The position numbers and the translations under genes are program-made. Shown here piece by piece: positions 26,741 through 35,234 of a stretch of 64,000 bases of DNA. Within the stretch, counting starts at the first letter, position 1. The number at the start of each line of letters is the position of its first letter. Below the pieces are notes generated by a model. It was not told the origin of the DNA, searched no databases, and saw only the letters and a list, made by a program, of their open reading frames with translations. The stretch is from CAYJPV01 sp964372095. Lineage in GTDB: Bacteria > Acidobacteriota > Vicinamibacteria > Vicinamibacterales > JAKQTR01. Location of the stretch: the NCBI GenBank assembly GCA_964372095.1, contig CAYJPV010000011.1, positions 62,001-126,000 on the forward strand, written 5' to 3'.

Positions 26741-28309
26741 ATGCTGGAACATGTCACCGTCGGACGAAAGATCGGATCAGGATTTGCTGTCGTTCTCGTG
26801 CTGCTGACCGTGGTGGCCGCCGCCGGATACCTGGGCATGAGCGATGCCCTCGATGGCGTGAAGGCTTACCGGGCCCTGGCCCGGGAGAACATCCTCACGG
26901 CGGACCTTCGAACGAGTCTCCTGGCGGTCAGACTCGATCTGAAGGAATACCTGCTGACCAGGAGCGACACGACCATCGCGAAGTACGAAGTCAGCCGCAA
27001 GCAGATGGTGGGCAAGCTGACTGAAGCCGGCAAGACGGTCACGGAGCCCTCGCGCGTGACACTCGTCACGCAGTTGACGCAGCAGTTCGCCTCCTACGAA
27101 GGCGCGCTCGCAACGCTCATCGCCGCGGTCAAGGCCAATGACGCCGAGGCCGAGCAGTCAGCCCAGGTGCCGCTCGTGGCAATTGGCGAGGGCATGACCA
27201 AAGCCATGGCTGACATCCAAACGGCGGTGACAAAGGACCAGGTCGCCCTGGGCGAGTCGTTCGAGGCCGAGGTCTCGTTCATCCACTGGCTGATCGTCAT
27301 CATGTCGGTCGTCGCTCTCACGCTGGGCATCACGGGCGCGGTCGTGCTGACGCGGATGATCACGAAGCCGCTGCGCGCCATCGCGGACGAGATGGATGCC
27401 AACGCCCAGCAGACGGCGGCGGCGGCCTCACAGGTGTCCGCGTCTGGCCAGTCGCTGGCCCAGGGCTCCACGGAACAGGCGGCATCCCTGGAAGAGACGA
27501 GCGCGGCGCTCGAGGAACTGGCCAGCATGGTCCGTCAGGGCGCCGACAACAGCGCGTCGATCGACCAGCTCATGAGCCAGGACGCCGCCAGCAATTTCGC
27601 GGCGGTCGGCGAACGGATGGTGGCGATGGAAAAGGCCGTCCAGGAGGCGAACCGCGCGAGCGCCGAGACCGCGCGTATCATCAAGACAATTGACGAGATC
27701 GCGTTCCAGACGAACATCCTGGCGCTCAACGCCGCCGTCGAAGCCGCCAGAGCCGGGGAAGCCGGCATGGGGTTCGCCGTGGTTGCCGACGAAGTGCGGA
27801 ACCTGGCACAGCGCAGTGCGCAGGCCGCCAAAGAAACGCAGCACCTGATCGAGGGATCGTCGGCCAGGTCGCAGGAAACGCTGAAGCTCTACGGCGAAGT
27901 CTCCGCACTGCTGGCGCAGAACGGCGAGATCGCCGGTCGGGTAGGAACGCTCGTGGCATCGATGGCCGCCTCTGCCCGGGAACAGAGCCAGGGGATCGGG
28001 CAGATCACCTCGGCGATGGGGCAACTGGACAAGGTGACGCAGAGCACCGCCGCCACCGCTGAAGAAAGTGCGGCGGCCGCCGAAGAACTGTTCGCGCAGA
28101 CCGAAATCACCAAGGGGTCGGCCCAGGCGTTGCTCCGGCTCGTTGGCGGGCACGCCGCCGCGGCAATGGCCGCACCCCGCATGGGCGGCGGGTCGCGACA
28201 CAGCAGCCAGGCGCCGGCACCGGCGCGCGCCGTGGCCAACCCGGCACGGCCGGTCCTCGTCAGAAAGCCGGCGCAGGAATCGTCCGACGGGTGGGCGGCC
28301 AACTTCTAG
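26741..28309 (+). CDS. methyl-accepting chemotaxis protein
   Basis: ATG 26741 is preferred over 26735 because the AGAGAG site lies 6 nt before it. The 522-residue receptor has TM1 (VVLVLLTVVAAAGYLG), a ~150-residue four-helix-bundle sensor like 4HB_MCP, TM2 (WLIVIMSVVALTLGITGAVVL), a short HAMP-like linker and a cytoplasmic coiled-coil signalling domain with the hairpin tip IAFQTNILALNAAVEAARAG. No other che gene is nearby, so it feeds a chemosensory system encoded elsewhere. The signal domain is on the short side. Convergent with the ferritin gene across a strong hairpin. Confidence 0.92.
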   Translation: MLEHVTVGRKIGSGFAVVLVLLTVVAAAGYLGMSDALDGVKAYRALARENILTADLRTSLLAVRLDLKEYLLTRSDTTIAKYEVSRKQMVGKLTEAGKTVTEPSRVTLVTQLTQQFASYEGALATLIAAVKANDAEAEQSAQVPLVAIGEGMTKAMADIQTAVTKDQVALGESFEAEVSFIHWLIVIMSVVALTLGITGAVVLTRMITKPLRAIADEMDANAQQTAAAASQVSASGQSLAQGSTEQAASLEETSAALEELASMVRQGADNSASIDQLMSQDAASNFAAVGERMVAMEKAVQEANRASAETARIIKTIDEIAFQTNILALNAAVEAARAGEAGMGFAVVADEVRNLAQRSAQAAKETQHLIEGSSARSQETLKLYGEVSALLAQNGEIAGRVGTLVASMAASAREQSQGIGQITSAMGQLDKVTQSTAATAEESAAAAEELFAQTEITKGSAQALLRLVGGHAAAAMAAPRMGGGSRHSSQAPAPARAVANPARPVLVRKPAQESSDGWAANF

Positions 28310-28317
28310 ATGACCGT

Positions 28318-28349
28318 CTCCTCGGCGAACACACCCGTTCGCCGAGGAG
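28318..28349. terminator. strong bidirectional hairpin between MCP and ferritin genes
   Basis: A perfect 13-bp stem (CTCCTCGGCGAAC / GTTCGCCGAGGAG) with the loop ACACCC begins 8 bp after the chemoreceptor stop. There is no T tract on either side, so it may terminate or protect the 3' ends of both transcripts. Confidence 0.7.
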
Positions 28350-28363
28350 GCGTACTCACTTGC

Positions 28364-28885
28364 CTATGCCTGCGCAGGCGGCTCGGCGGGCATGCCCGGC
28401 ACTTTGCCGCTGCCAAGTTCCTGATCGACCATCAGCATCCCGACGCCGCTGCTGCCGGCCAGACGGATCCGGCCGAGCACGGCGCGGGCGGCCGCCTCTT
28501 CTTCCATCTGCTCGGTCACGAACCACTGGAGCATGACCGTTGCCGGCCGGTCCTTGGCCTTTTCGGCCAAGGCATACAGGGCGTTGATCGACGCCGTCAC
28601 TTCCTGTTCGTTCCTCAGGACGTGCGCGCAGACGGCTTCAGCCGACTTCCAGGATGACGGCGGCACGGGAATCCCGGGCAGCGCCACTTTCTGGTCCCGT
28701 TCGACCAGGTGGTCGATGATGCGCTGGGCGTGCAGCAACTCATCGCCCGACTGCTTCTTCATCCACGCCGCAAAGCCGGGCAGGTCGTTGGCCGACAGCC
28801 AGACCGACATGGCCAGGTACTCGTGCGCCGCGCGGAACTCGAGTTTCAGGTGCTCGTTGAGGCCTTTCAGCAGTGCTGTGTTCAT
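28364..28885 (-). CDS. ferritin
   Basis: ATG 28885 gives 173 residues, the normal length of bacterial ferritin. The four-helix bundle carries ferroxidase ligands: Glu16 in EFRAAHEYL, Glu49 and His52 in GDELLHAQ, and further glutamates in LRNEQEV and TEQMEEEA. The protein stores iron as a 24-mer and oxidises Fe(II). Unlike bacterioferritin it shows no haem-binding Met at the two-fold position that I can identify. A GACAAT hexamer stands 6 nt before the ATG on the coding strand, so a short or absent leader is possible. Confidence 0.9.
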   Translation of the reverse strand: MNTALLKGLNEHLKLEFRAAHEYLAMSVWLSANDLPGFAAWMKKQSGDELLHAQRIIDHLVERDQKVALPGIPVPPSSWKSAEAVCAHVLRNEQEVTASINALYALAEKAKDRPATVMLQWFVTEQMEEEAAARAVLGRIRLAGSSGVGMLMVDQELGSGKVPGMPAEPPAQA

Positions 28886-28991
28886 GTCTCTATTGTCCAC
28901 GGCCTGACCGCCGCCGCCAACAGTTGACTTGCGGCCCGCCGACTTCCGGCCTTGACGGGTCGGCGCCGTGGCCGGATACTGGCCACGTCCC

Positions 28992-30701
28992 ATGAACAAC
29001 CCCTCGCGCCCTCGTCGCCCGGTCATGGTCCCCGGGAGGGCCCTCGACAGACTCGTCCGTCTCAGGCACGCCTTCGGACCGGAACCCGCCACGATGAAGC
29101 GCGAGTTTCTGGGGCTTCTCGAGGGCGCCGCGCTGCGATCGGCCCGCGAGGTCGAGACCCTGCACGAAACCTTGTGCTTCATGTACGCCTACCCAGACGA
29201 TGAGGACGTCTTCAGGCAGGTCGAACGCCTGCTCCGTTCTTTTGCCGAGCGCGCTGATCTACAACGATTCCGCGGACGTTTCGAGAACACGGGGATGGCC
29301 GGGACCGCCCTCGTCTACCCCTTCGCGGCGGCGACGGCGCGGTGGCTGGCTGAACGGTGGCCCGACAGCCTGGCCGTCGAGTGGGGACATGGCGAACGCG
29401 CCGATGTCCTCGACACGCGGCTGCCCCTGCTGACCAGTTGGGCCGAACGGGCGGTATTCGACGAACCGCCCCTGGGCACGCGCCCCTGGCTGAACCGTCT
29501 GCGCGGCTCTGAGTCGGACGCGGTGTTCCTGGTGCGCCGCAGCGCGGCGGTCACCGGCACGTCACTGCTCGGCGATCAGCTCTACGACGAACTGGGCCTC
29601 ACCCTCCGGGTCGAGCCGGGCCCGGACACGCCGAGCCGGACACGGGCGCGCGTGCCGCGCCGCGCCGTCACGCCCCAGACGGGGCCGCTGCGATCGGAAC
29701 GGCCGAATCTGGCGACCGCGGCCCAGGATCCGCCCCGGCACATCGCCGACGTGCAGCGCCGGGACGCGGAGCGGCTCATCGATCTCGCGCGAGAATCCAT
29801 GGTGACGCGCAAACGTGATCTCTACTCGTTCGCCGCGGCCGACGCCAGGGACGTGCGGATGATCGACTGCGGCGACGGGTTGGAGTTCGCCTGCTACGGC
29901 GTCCGCCCCGAGCAGCGACTGCTCCTCGAAGGTGTCTACAGCTTCCTGATGCTCCGCAATGGCGTGCCGATTGGATACGCCCTGGCCAGCGCGTTGTGGC
30001 GGTCGTCGGAGATCGCCTTCAACATGTTCGACACGTACCGCGGCGGCGAAGCCGGCTGGGTGTACGGCCGCCTGCTGGCCGTGATGCGCGCACTGTTCGG
30101 GGTGGATATGTTCACGGTCTTCCCGTACCAATTGGGGCACGAGAACGACGAGGGACTGCGGTCCGGCGCGTGGTGGTTCTACTACAAGATGGGGTTTCGC
30201 CCGAAAGATCCGGCCGTCTCCTCACTGGCGCGCCAGGAAGCCGACCGCATCACGCGTCGGCCCGGGTCCCGCACCAGCGTGGCAACGCTCCGGCAACTCG
30301 TGCGCGCCAACCTGTTCCTGCATCTCGATGAAGAACGGACCGACGTCATCGGCGTGGTGCCGACCGACCAGATCGCCCTCGCCGCCACGGACCTGCTGAC
30401 GTCCCTCAAAGGCTGGGACCGGGAACGGGCAGCCACAACGCTGGCCGAAGAAGCCGCCGCAAAACTGGAAGCCGGGCCGTGGCGCCAGTGGCCTGACGGG
30501 GAGCGGCTGGCCTGGGAACGCTGGGCGCCGCTGGTGGCCCTGTTGCCAGAACTCTCGGGCTGGGCACCTGAAGACCGGCAGGCCCTCGTCGACGTGATCA
30601 GGGCAAAGGGGGCGCGCCAGGAGTCAGCGTACGTCACCCGATTCGACGCACACCCGCGGCTGGGGGCCGAACTCGTGGCTCTCGCAAAACGGCGCCGATG
30701 A
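28992..30701 (+). CDS. hypothetical protein with GNAT-like region
   Basis: A 569-residue protein without signal peptide; ATG 28992 is the first good start, though GTG 28968 in the same frame is possible. I do not recognise the whole protein. Residues ~310-430 look like an acyltransferase (GNAT-type) fold: a strand with VYSFLMLRNGVPIGYALA, then RGGEAGWVYGRLLAVMRALFG and WFYYKMGFRP near the end, the usual order of GNAT strands. The N-terminal ~190 residues are helical. It overlaps the next gene by 4 bp (ATGA), so it is coupled to a membrane methyltransferase of the ICMT type. Confidence 0.65.
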   Translation: MNNPSRPRRPVMVPGRALDRLVRLRHAFGPEPATMKREFLGLLEGAALRSAREVETLHETLCFMYAYPDDEDVFRQVERLLRSFAERADLQRFRGRFENTGMAGTALVYPFAAATARWLAERWPDSLAVEWGHGERADVLDTRLPLLTSWAERAVFDEPPLGTRPWLNRLRGSESDAVFLVRRSAAVTGTSLLGDQLYDELGLTLRVEPGPDTPSRTRARVPRRAVTPQTGPLRSERPNLATAAQDPPRHIADVQRRDAERLIDLARESMVTRKRDLYSFAAADARDVRMIDCGDGLEFACYGVRPEQRLLLEGVYSFLMLRNGVPIGYALASALWRSSEIAFNMFDTYRGGEAGWVYGRLLAVMRALFGVDMFTVFPYQLGHENDEGLRSGAWWFYYKMGFRPKDPAVSSLARQEADRITRRPGSRTSVATLRQLVRANLFLHLDEERTDVIGVVPTDQIALAATDLLTSLKGWDRERAATTLAEEAAAKLEAGPWRQWPDGERLAWERWAPLVALLPELSGWAPEDRQALVDVIRAKGARQESAYVTRFDAHPRLGAELVALAKRRR

Positions 30702-31168
30702 AGCTGCTCGGCCGCACGCCTATTCATCCCGGGCTGTTCGTGCTCGCCAAGTCCGCTCTCGTGCCGCCACATCTGTTCGTGGCGGTGGCTGCACTCCACG
30801 TTAGGCAGGGCACGCTGGCGTTCCCCCACCTGGCCTCGCTTGCCGTTGTCGTGTTCGTCGCGGGCCTCGCGGCGGCCTTCGCCGCGATCGCGCACCTGGG
30901 CGACTCGGTCCGCGTCGGGCTTCCCGAGGAACCCACTGAATTCCGGGTTCGCGGCCTGTACCGCGTGAGCCGGAACCCGATCTACACGGGGATCTTCTGT
31001 TCGATGGCGGCGTCCTGCGTGCTCGTGCCGCACTGGCTGAACCTGACCAGCACGGCCACCGCCATCGTGCTTCACCATCGCGTCATCCTGGCGGAGGAAC
31101 GTTTTCTCGACGAGCGGTTCGGCCAGGCCTGGCGAGACTACAGGGCCCGGGTGCGGCGGTATCTCTGA
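30698..31168 (+). CDS. ICMT/PEMT-like membrane methyltransferase
   Basis: A 156-residue protein with about four membrane segments. The C-terminal half has the signature of the isoprenylcysteine carboxyl methyltransferase and phospholipid methyltransferase group: FRVRGLYRVSRNPIYTG, then EERFLDERFGQAWRDYRARVRRYL, which bind SAM at the membrane face. Substrates of bacterial members are mostly unknown. It is translationally coupled to the preceding GNAT-like gene by ATGA. The TGA stop is followed at once by the CGATCGG heptamer array. Confidence 0.85.
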   Translation: MKLLGRTPIHPGLFVLAKSALVPPHLFVAVAALHVRQGTLAFPHLASLAVVVFVAGLAAAFAAIAHLGDSVRVGLPEEPTEFRVRGLYRVSRNPIYTGIFCSMAASCVLVPHWLNLTSTATAIVLHHRVILAEERFLDERFGQAWRDYRARVRRYL

Positions 31169-31357
31169 CGATCGGCGATCGGCCATCGGCGATCGGCCTT
31201 CGGCGGTCGGCTTCAGGCGGCTCGCCGAGGATTACCTGTTCCGCGCGGTGCACTTCATTGGGATTCTAGCGCCGCGCTTCGAGCTTGGGCGTGTAGGGGC
31301 GAGTAGTCATTCGCCCCCACACTGCCTACTGTCTACTGCCTACTGTCTACTTCCTAC
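31169..31357. repeat. two heptamer arrays between convergent genes
   Basis: Left array 31169-31217: seven 7-mers of CGATCGG type, beginning on the base after the TGA stop. Right array 31323-31357: TGCCTAC and TGTCTAC alternating, which includes the TAG stop of the DUF1080 gene. Between them, near bases 31291-31319, is an imperfect palindrome (GTAGGGGCGA ... TCGCCCCCAC). The two arrays are not complementary to each other. Confidence 0.85.
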
Positions 31358-32703
31358 TTCCCAAGCTTCTTGATGCTGACATTCCGATAACGCACGGGAT
31401 CGTTGTGTCCCGCAAAGCCGAAGTACCCTGACGTCCGATCCTTGCCGGGGTGCGGGCGCCCCCCCCCGATCTCGGTCACGGCCGCGACGTCGCCATCGAG
31501 GATGACGACACCGTTGAGTTCGACCGTGATCCGCGATCCCCGTACGGTCACCTCCTGGAAGTTCCATTCGCCGACGGGCCGCTGGTAACCGCGGTGGGCG
31601 GGGATCATCCAATAGACCGAACCGTGCGCCTGGCGCGGGTCGATCTTGTTGCCCGTCGCCTGTTCGTAGTCATCATCCAGCACTTGCAGTTCGCACATGC
31701 CGACGTACGCGGTATCGCCCTGCCCGGGGTACCGGATCGCCAGGCCGTTGTTCCCGCCCTTGGGAAGATTGAACTCGAAACGTACGGTGAAGTCCGCGAA
31801 CTCTTCGTTCGTGTAGATCGTGCCTCCCTTGCCCGGCTTGCAGACCAGGGCGCCGTCTTTCACCTCGTAGTTGTCCACCGGACCGGACCAGCCCGTGAAG
31901 TCTTTCCCGTTGAAGATGGGCCTGAATCCGTCGTTCCCGCGCGATGCGAGCAGTTTCGCGGCTTCGTCCGCAGGAATCTCGCGAAGGAAGACGTTGCGCC
32001 ACCGGATCTCGCCGCCGTGCGTCTGGAGCTGGATCGGTCCCCGTTTCGGCACCGGCACCTTCCGGTCGTAGTAGTTCTCCAGGATCGCATGGTCCACGAC
32101 AAGTTTGCCGTTCAGCCACACGCTCACACGCGACCCGACCATGACGATGCGGAAGGCATTCCATTCGCCAAAGGGTTTGTCCGCCAGCACGAGCGGATCT
32201 TTGCCGGGTGCGCCGGCGCTGTTGTTCCACAACCCGCCCGACCCCTTGTTCGCGCCGTTCCGGAACTCCCGCTCGTTCGTGTAGTCCCAGATCTGCACCT
32301 GCGGGACACCGCGCAGGTAGATACCCGAGTCCGCCTTCGGTACCGTGCGGTATTCCACCAGCAATTCGAAGTCGCCGTAATCCTGTTCGGTGGTGGCGTA
32401 CGCGCCGAACCCGTCGTTTACCAGTTCGCCGCGCTCGGCGTACCAATGGGGCTTGCCCGTGGTGGCACTGACGACGCTCATGGAGTCGGTCCACTTCTTG
32501 ATCTGCGCCGCCCGTTCGTCAGGCGTCATCGCCTGCAGTTTCCTGTGGTCGAACGTATCTCCGCCGCGCCAGCCGGTCAGGTCCTGGCCGTTGAACAGCG
32601 CCCTGAAGCCAGCGGGCGGCGCGGAGGGCTGCGCCAGGGCCGGCGCGGAAACCAGGGCAAACCACACCGATACGGCAATGACCAACCAGTATCGACTTTT
32701 CAT
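31354..32703 (-). CDS. secreted protein with two DUF1080 (3-keto-disaccharide hydrolase-like) domains
   Basis: A 449-residue protein with signal peptide (WLVIAVSVWFALVSAPALAQ). The DUF1080 beta-sandwich occurs twice: FRALFNGQDLTGWRGGD with WYAERGELV and GIYLRGVPQVQIWD at residues ~32-245, and FRPIFNGKDFTGWSGP with GGNNGLAIRYPG and MCELQVLDDDYE at ~262-445. The domain includes 3-keto-glucoside hydrolases that cleave 3-oxidised sugars; the tandem form is common in Acidobacteria and Planctomycetes. Divergent from the AOR gene. The run of nine C residues at 31459-31467 lies inside the second domain and encodes GGRP without disturbing the frame. Confidence 0.85.
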   Translation of the reverse strand: MKSRYWLVIAVSVWFALVSAPALAQPSAPPAGFRALFNGQDLTGWRGGDTFDHRKLQAMTPDERAAQIKKWTDSMSVVSATTGKPHWYAERGELVNDGFGAYATTEQDYGDFELLVEYRTVPKADSGIYLRGVPQVQIWDYTNEREFRNGANKGSGGLWNNSAGAPGKDPLVLADKPFGEWNAFRIVMVGSRVSVWLNGKLVVDHAILENYYDRKVPVPKRGPIQLQTHGGEIRWRNVFLREIPADEAAKLLASRGNDGFRPIFNGKDFTGWSGPVDNYEVKDGALVCKPGKGGTIYTNEEFADFTVRFEFNLPKGGNNGLAIRYPGQGDTAYVGMCELQVLDDDYEQATGNKIDPRQAHGSVYWMIPAHRGYQRPVGEWNFQEVTVRGSRITVELNGVVILDGDVAAVTEIGGGRPHPGKDRTSGYFGFAGHNDPVRYRNVSIKKLGK

Positions 32704-32773
32704 AAGTGGGCCTTTCGTAGCGAGTCCGTCGGCGTTCGGGCCGCATGAGTCCTTGAATTAGTTTACTCGCCCC

Positions 32774-32816
32774 CTGTCTTTCCCCAACCCCGAATCCCCA
32801 ATCCCCAGCCCCCAGT
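32774..32816. repeat. heptamer array with truncated core upstream of AOR gene
   Basis: CTGTCTTT (reverse of the AAAGACAG part of the core) is followed by five 7-mers: CCCCAAC, CCCGAAT, CCCCAAT, CCCCAGC, CCCCAGT. The array abuts the TG of an extended -10 box. Confidence 0.75.
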
Positions 32817-32824
32817 GGTAAACT
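32816..32824 (+). promoter_or_regulatory. candidate extended -10 box TGGTAAACT for the AOR gene
   Basis: TG-n-TAAACT lies 112 nt before ATG 32937, directly after the heptamer array. A leader of about 105 nt with several GC-rich hairpins would follow; no known riboswitch pattern was recognised in it. Confidence 0.35.
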
Positions 32825-32936
32825 GTCCGGTACCTCGCCGGCGGCCCCGGGGATCCCCCCGGCTCAGCCCCCTCCCTCGTTCTGTTCCGCCGCCGCTGCG
32901 AGTGCGGGGAACTGCCTTCATCCAGAGGAGATGACC

Positions 32937-35144
32937 ATGTCGGTCACCTACGATTACAAAGTCCGCACCACGTATACCGAAGACGTCCCGACACTGCGCG
33001 CGGCGCACCGCCAGATCCTGCAGGTGCCGTTCACGACCAGCCTGCCCGACCGGGGCTACACGCGGCGCACGCTGTTCATCGATCTCGACACGATGACCGT
33101 GTCGGAGAAGGCGATCACCGACGAGATGATCGACATCTTCACCGGCGGCCGCGGTTTCGGCCTCTACTACCTCTGGCAGGCCATCACGCCCCAGACGAAG
33201 TGGAACGACCCGGACAACGTGCTCGTCATCAGCCCGGGCCCGATCGCCGGCAACCCGCAGTACGCCGGGTCCGGCAAGTCGCTGGTCGTCTCGCTCTCGC
33301 CGATGACGGGCATCCCGATCGACTGCAACGTGGGCGGGTACTTCGGGCCCCTGCTGAAGTTCTGCGGGTTCGACGCGCTGGTGATCCGCGGCAAAGCGAA
33401 GACGGACGTCGTCGTGGTGATCGACGGGCCGAAGGGGCTGATCACCATCGAAGAAGCGCCTGAAGAGACCCCGGACAGCCACATCGCCGCCGAACTCTTC
33501 ACGCACATGTACGCCGAGAACCAGAAGGACTTCCAGAACGTGTCGGTGGTCTCGGCAGGCAAAGCCGCCGAGTCGGCGTACATGGGCTGCCTGAACTTCT
33601 CCTGGTACGACCCGAAACGCGGCGCGGTGCGACTGAAGCAGGCCGGACGGGGCGGCACGGGCACGGTGTTCCGCGACAAGAAACTGAAGGCGCTCGTCGT
33701 TCGCGGCCCCAAGATGGGACCGAACCTCAACAACGCCGCCGACCTGCCGGCGGTCATCAAGGTCGGCAAGATCATCAATCAGGAGATCCACGATCACGAT
33801 GACGAGCAGTGCCGGATGCGGCGCCAGGGCACGGCGCACCTGGTCGAGACGATGGACGCGTACGACCTGCTGCCCGTCCACAACTTCCAGTACGGCAAAC
33901 ATCCGGACACGCCGAAGATCGACTCGACGGTGTGGGACAAACGTTTCACGCAGGCGGTCCCGGATCGCTGCTGGTACGGCTGCGGTCTCGCCTGCTCGAA
34001 GGCCGCCGACGGCCACCACGTCCGCACGGGCCCCTACAAGGGCCACATCGTCACGGTGGACGGCCCGGAGTACGAGAACGTCGGCGGGCTTGCCTCGAAC
34101 TGCGGCCTGTTCGATCCGGACTGGCTGCTCGAGGTGAATTTCTACTGCGACACCTATGGCATCGACACCATCTCTTACGGCACGGCATGCGCGTTCGTCA
34201 TGGAGTGCTGGGAGAAGGGCATCCTGAACGCCGAGCGGACCGGCGGCGTCGATCTGACGTGGGGCAACGGCGAGTCGGAGGTCGAACTGCTCCACCAGAT
34301 GTGGCGCGGCGAGGGCTTCGGCGTCACCGTCGGCAAGGGCGTGCGGTACATGCAGAACCTGTTCATCAAGAACGGGTGGGGTGACGCGCAGTTCATCCGC
34401 GACATCGGCATGCAGATCAAGGGCCTCGAGATCTCGCAGTACATGTCCAAGGAGTCGCTGGCGCAGCAGGGCGGCTATGCCCTCGCCAACAAAGGCCCGC
34501 AGCACGACGAAGCGTGGCTCATCTTCATGGACATGGTGAACAACCAGATTCCGACCTTCGAGGATAAAGCCGAGGCGCTGCACTACTTCCCGCTGTTCCG
34601 CACCTGGTTCGGACTGCAGGGCTTGTGCAAGCTGCCCTGGAACGACATCGAACCGCCGGACAATCACGAGAAGTACCCCGGCCCAGAGGCCGCCAAGGTG
34701 CCCGAGCACGTGGACAACTACCTCGCGCTCTACACGGGCATCACCGGCAAGCCCCTCGACCGCAAGAGCCTCATCGAGCAGTCCGAGGCCGTGTACAACT
34801 TCCAGCGCGTGTTCAACCTGCGCATGGGCCAGGGTACGCGCGAATTCGACATCCCGCCGTACCGCGCGGTCGGCCCGGTCACCAGGGAAGAGTACGAGTC
34901 GCGCGCGGAGCGTTACGACACGCAGCTCAAGGACATCGTCGGCATCGACCCCGAGGGAAAGACGACCGAGGAGAAGATGCAGCTGCACCGCACGTGGCGG
35001 ATGGGCCGTTACAACCAGCTCGTGGACGCCGTGTACAAGCGGCGCGGCTGGACGCCCAACGGCATCCCGACGATGGAGACGCTGAAGAAGTTCAAGATCG
35101 ACTTCCCGGATGTCGTGGCGCTGGTGAAGCCGCACCTGGGCTAG
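32937..35144 (+). CDS. aldehyde ferredoxin oxidoreductase family protein (W/Mo bis-pterin)
   Basis: ATG 32937 is chosen over 32931 because AGAGGAG ends 6 nt before it. At 735 residues it is longer than classic AOR (~600). AOR features: GGRGFGLYYLW near residue 65, the pterin-binding region LVISPGPIAGNPQYAGSGK, and the [4Fe-4S] cysteines in DRCWYGCGLACSKA with the distant one in GLQGLCKLPW. Such enzymes oxidise aldehydes to acids with ferredoxin; the BamB branch is the active-site subunit of ATP-independent benzoyl-CoA reductase. With an aromatic-acid-like block to the right, a BamB-like role is possible but unproven. A MoaD/ThiS-like gene follows, as is usual for AOR operons. The TAG stop begins the CTAGAGG array. 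Confidence 0.85.
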   Translation: MSVTYDYKVRTTYTEDVPTLRAAHRQILQVPFTTSLPDRGYTRRTLFIDLDTMTVSEKAITDEMIDIFTGGRGFGLYYLWQAITPQTKWNDPDNVLVISPGPIAGNPQYAGSGKSLVVSLSPMTGIPIDCNVGGYFGPLLKFCGFDALVIRGKAKTDVVVVIDGPKGLITIEEAPEETPDSHIAAELFTHMYAENQKDFQNVSVVSAGKAAESAYMGCLNFSWYDPKRGAVRLKQAGRGGTGTVFRDKKLKALVVRGPKMGPNLNNAADLPAVIKVGKIINQEIHDHDDEQCRMRRQGTAHLVETMDAYDLLPVHNFQYGKHPDTPKIDSTVWDKRFTQAVPDRCWYGCGLACSKAADGHHVRTGPYKGHIVTVDGPEYENVGGLASNCGLFDPDWLLEVNFYCDTYGIDTISYGTACAFVMECWEKGILNAERTGGVDLTWGNGESEVELLHQMWRGEGFGVTVGKGVRYMQNLFIKNGWGDAQFIRDIGMQIKGLEISQYMSKESLAQQGGYALANKGPQHDEAWLIFMDMVNNQIPTFEDKAEALHYFPLFRTWFGLQGLCKLPWNDIEPPDNHEKYPGPEAAKVPEHVDNYLALYTGITGKPLDRKSLIEQSEAVYNFQRVFNLRMGQGTREFDIPPYRAVGPVTREEYESRAERYDTQLKDIVGIDPEGKTTEEKMQLHRTWRMGRYNQLVDAVYKRRGWTPNGIPTMETLKKFKIDFPDVVALVKPHLG

Positions 35145-35229
35145 AGGCTAGAGGCTAGAAGCTAGGGGCTAGGGGCTAGGGGGCTAGGAAAAGACAGTGG
35201 ATGTCCCCTTGGCCCTTGCCCCTTGTCCC
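35141..35229. repeat. composite heptamer element between AOR and MoaD-like genes
   Basis: CTAGAGG and CTAGGGG 7-mers (35141-35190, one 8-mer), the core with CAGTGGATGTCCCC (35195-35208), then TTGGCCC, TTGCCCC, TTGTCCC (35209-35229). Here the element lies between two genes in the same direction and ends 5 bp before the next ATG, where a ribosome site would normally be. Confidence 0.9.
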
Positions 35230-35234
35230 TACCG

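Noticed and set aside
32825..32936. Molybdenum or tungsten cofactor riboswitch in the AOR leader
   Set aside because: The leader is GC-rich and can fold, but I could not match the known Moco RNA motif; a covariance-model search would be needed.
6591..35229. Heptamer arrays as CRISPR arrays or direct-repeat loci
   Set aside because: Units are 7 bp with no spacers and no cas genes are present.
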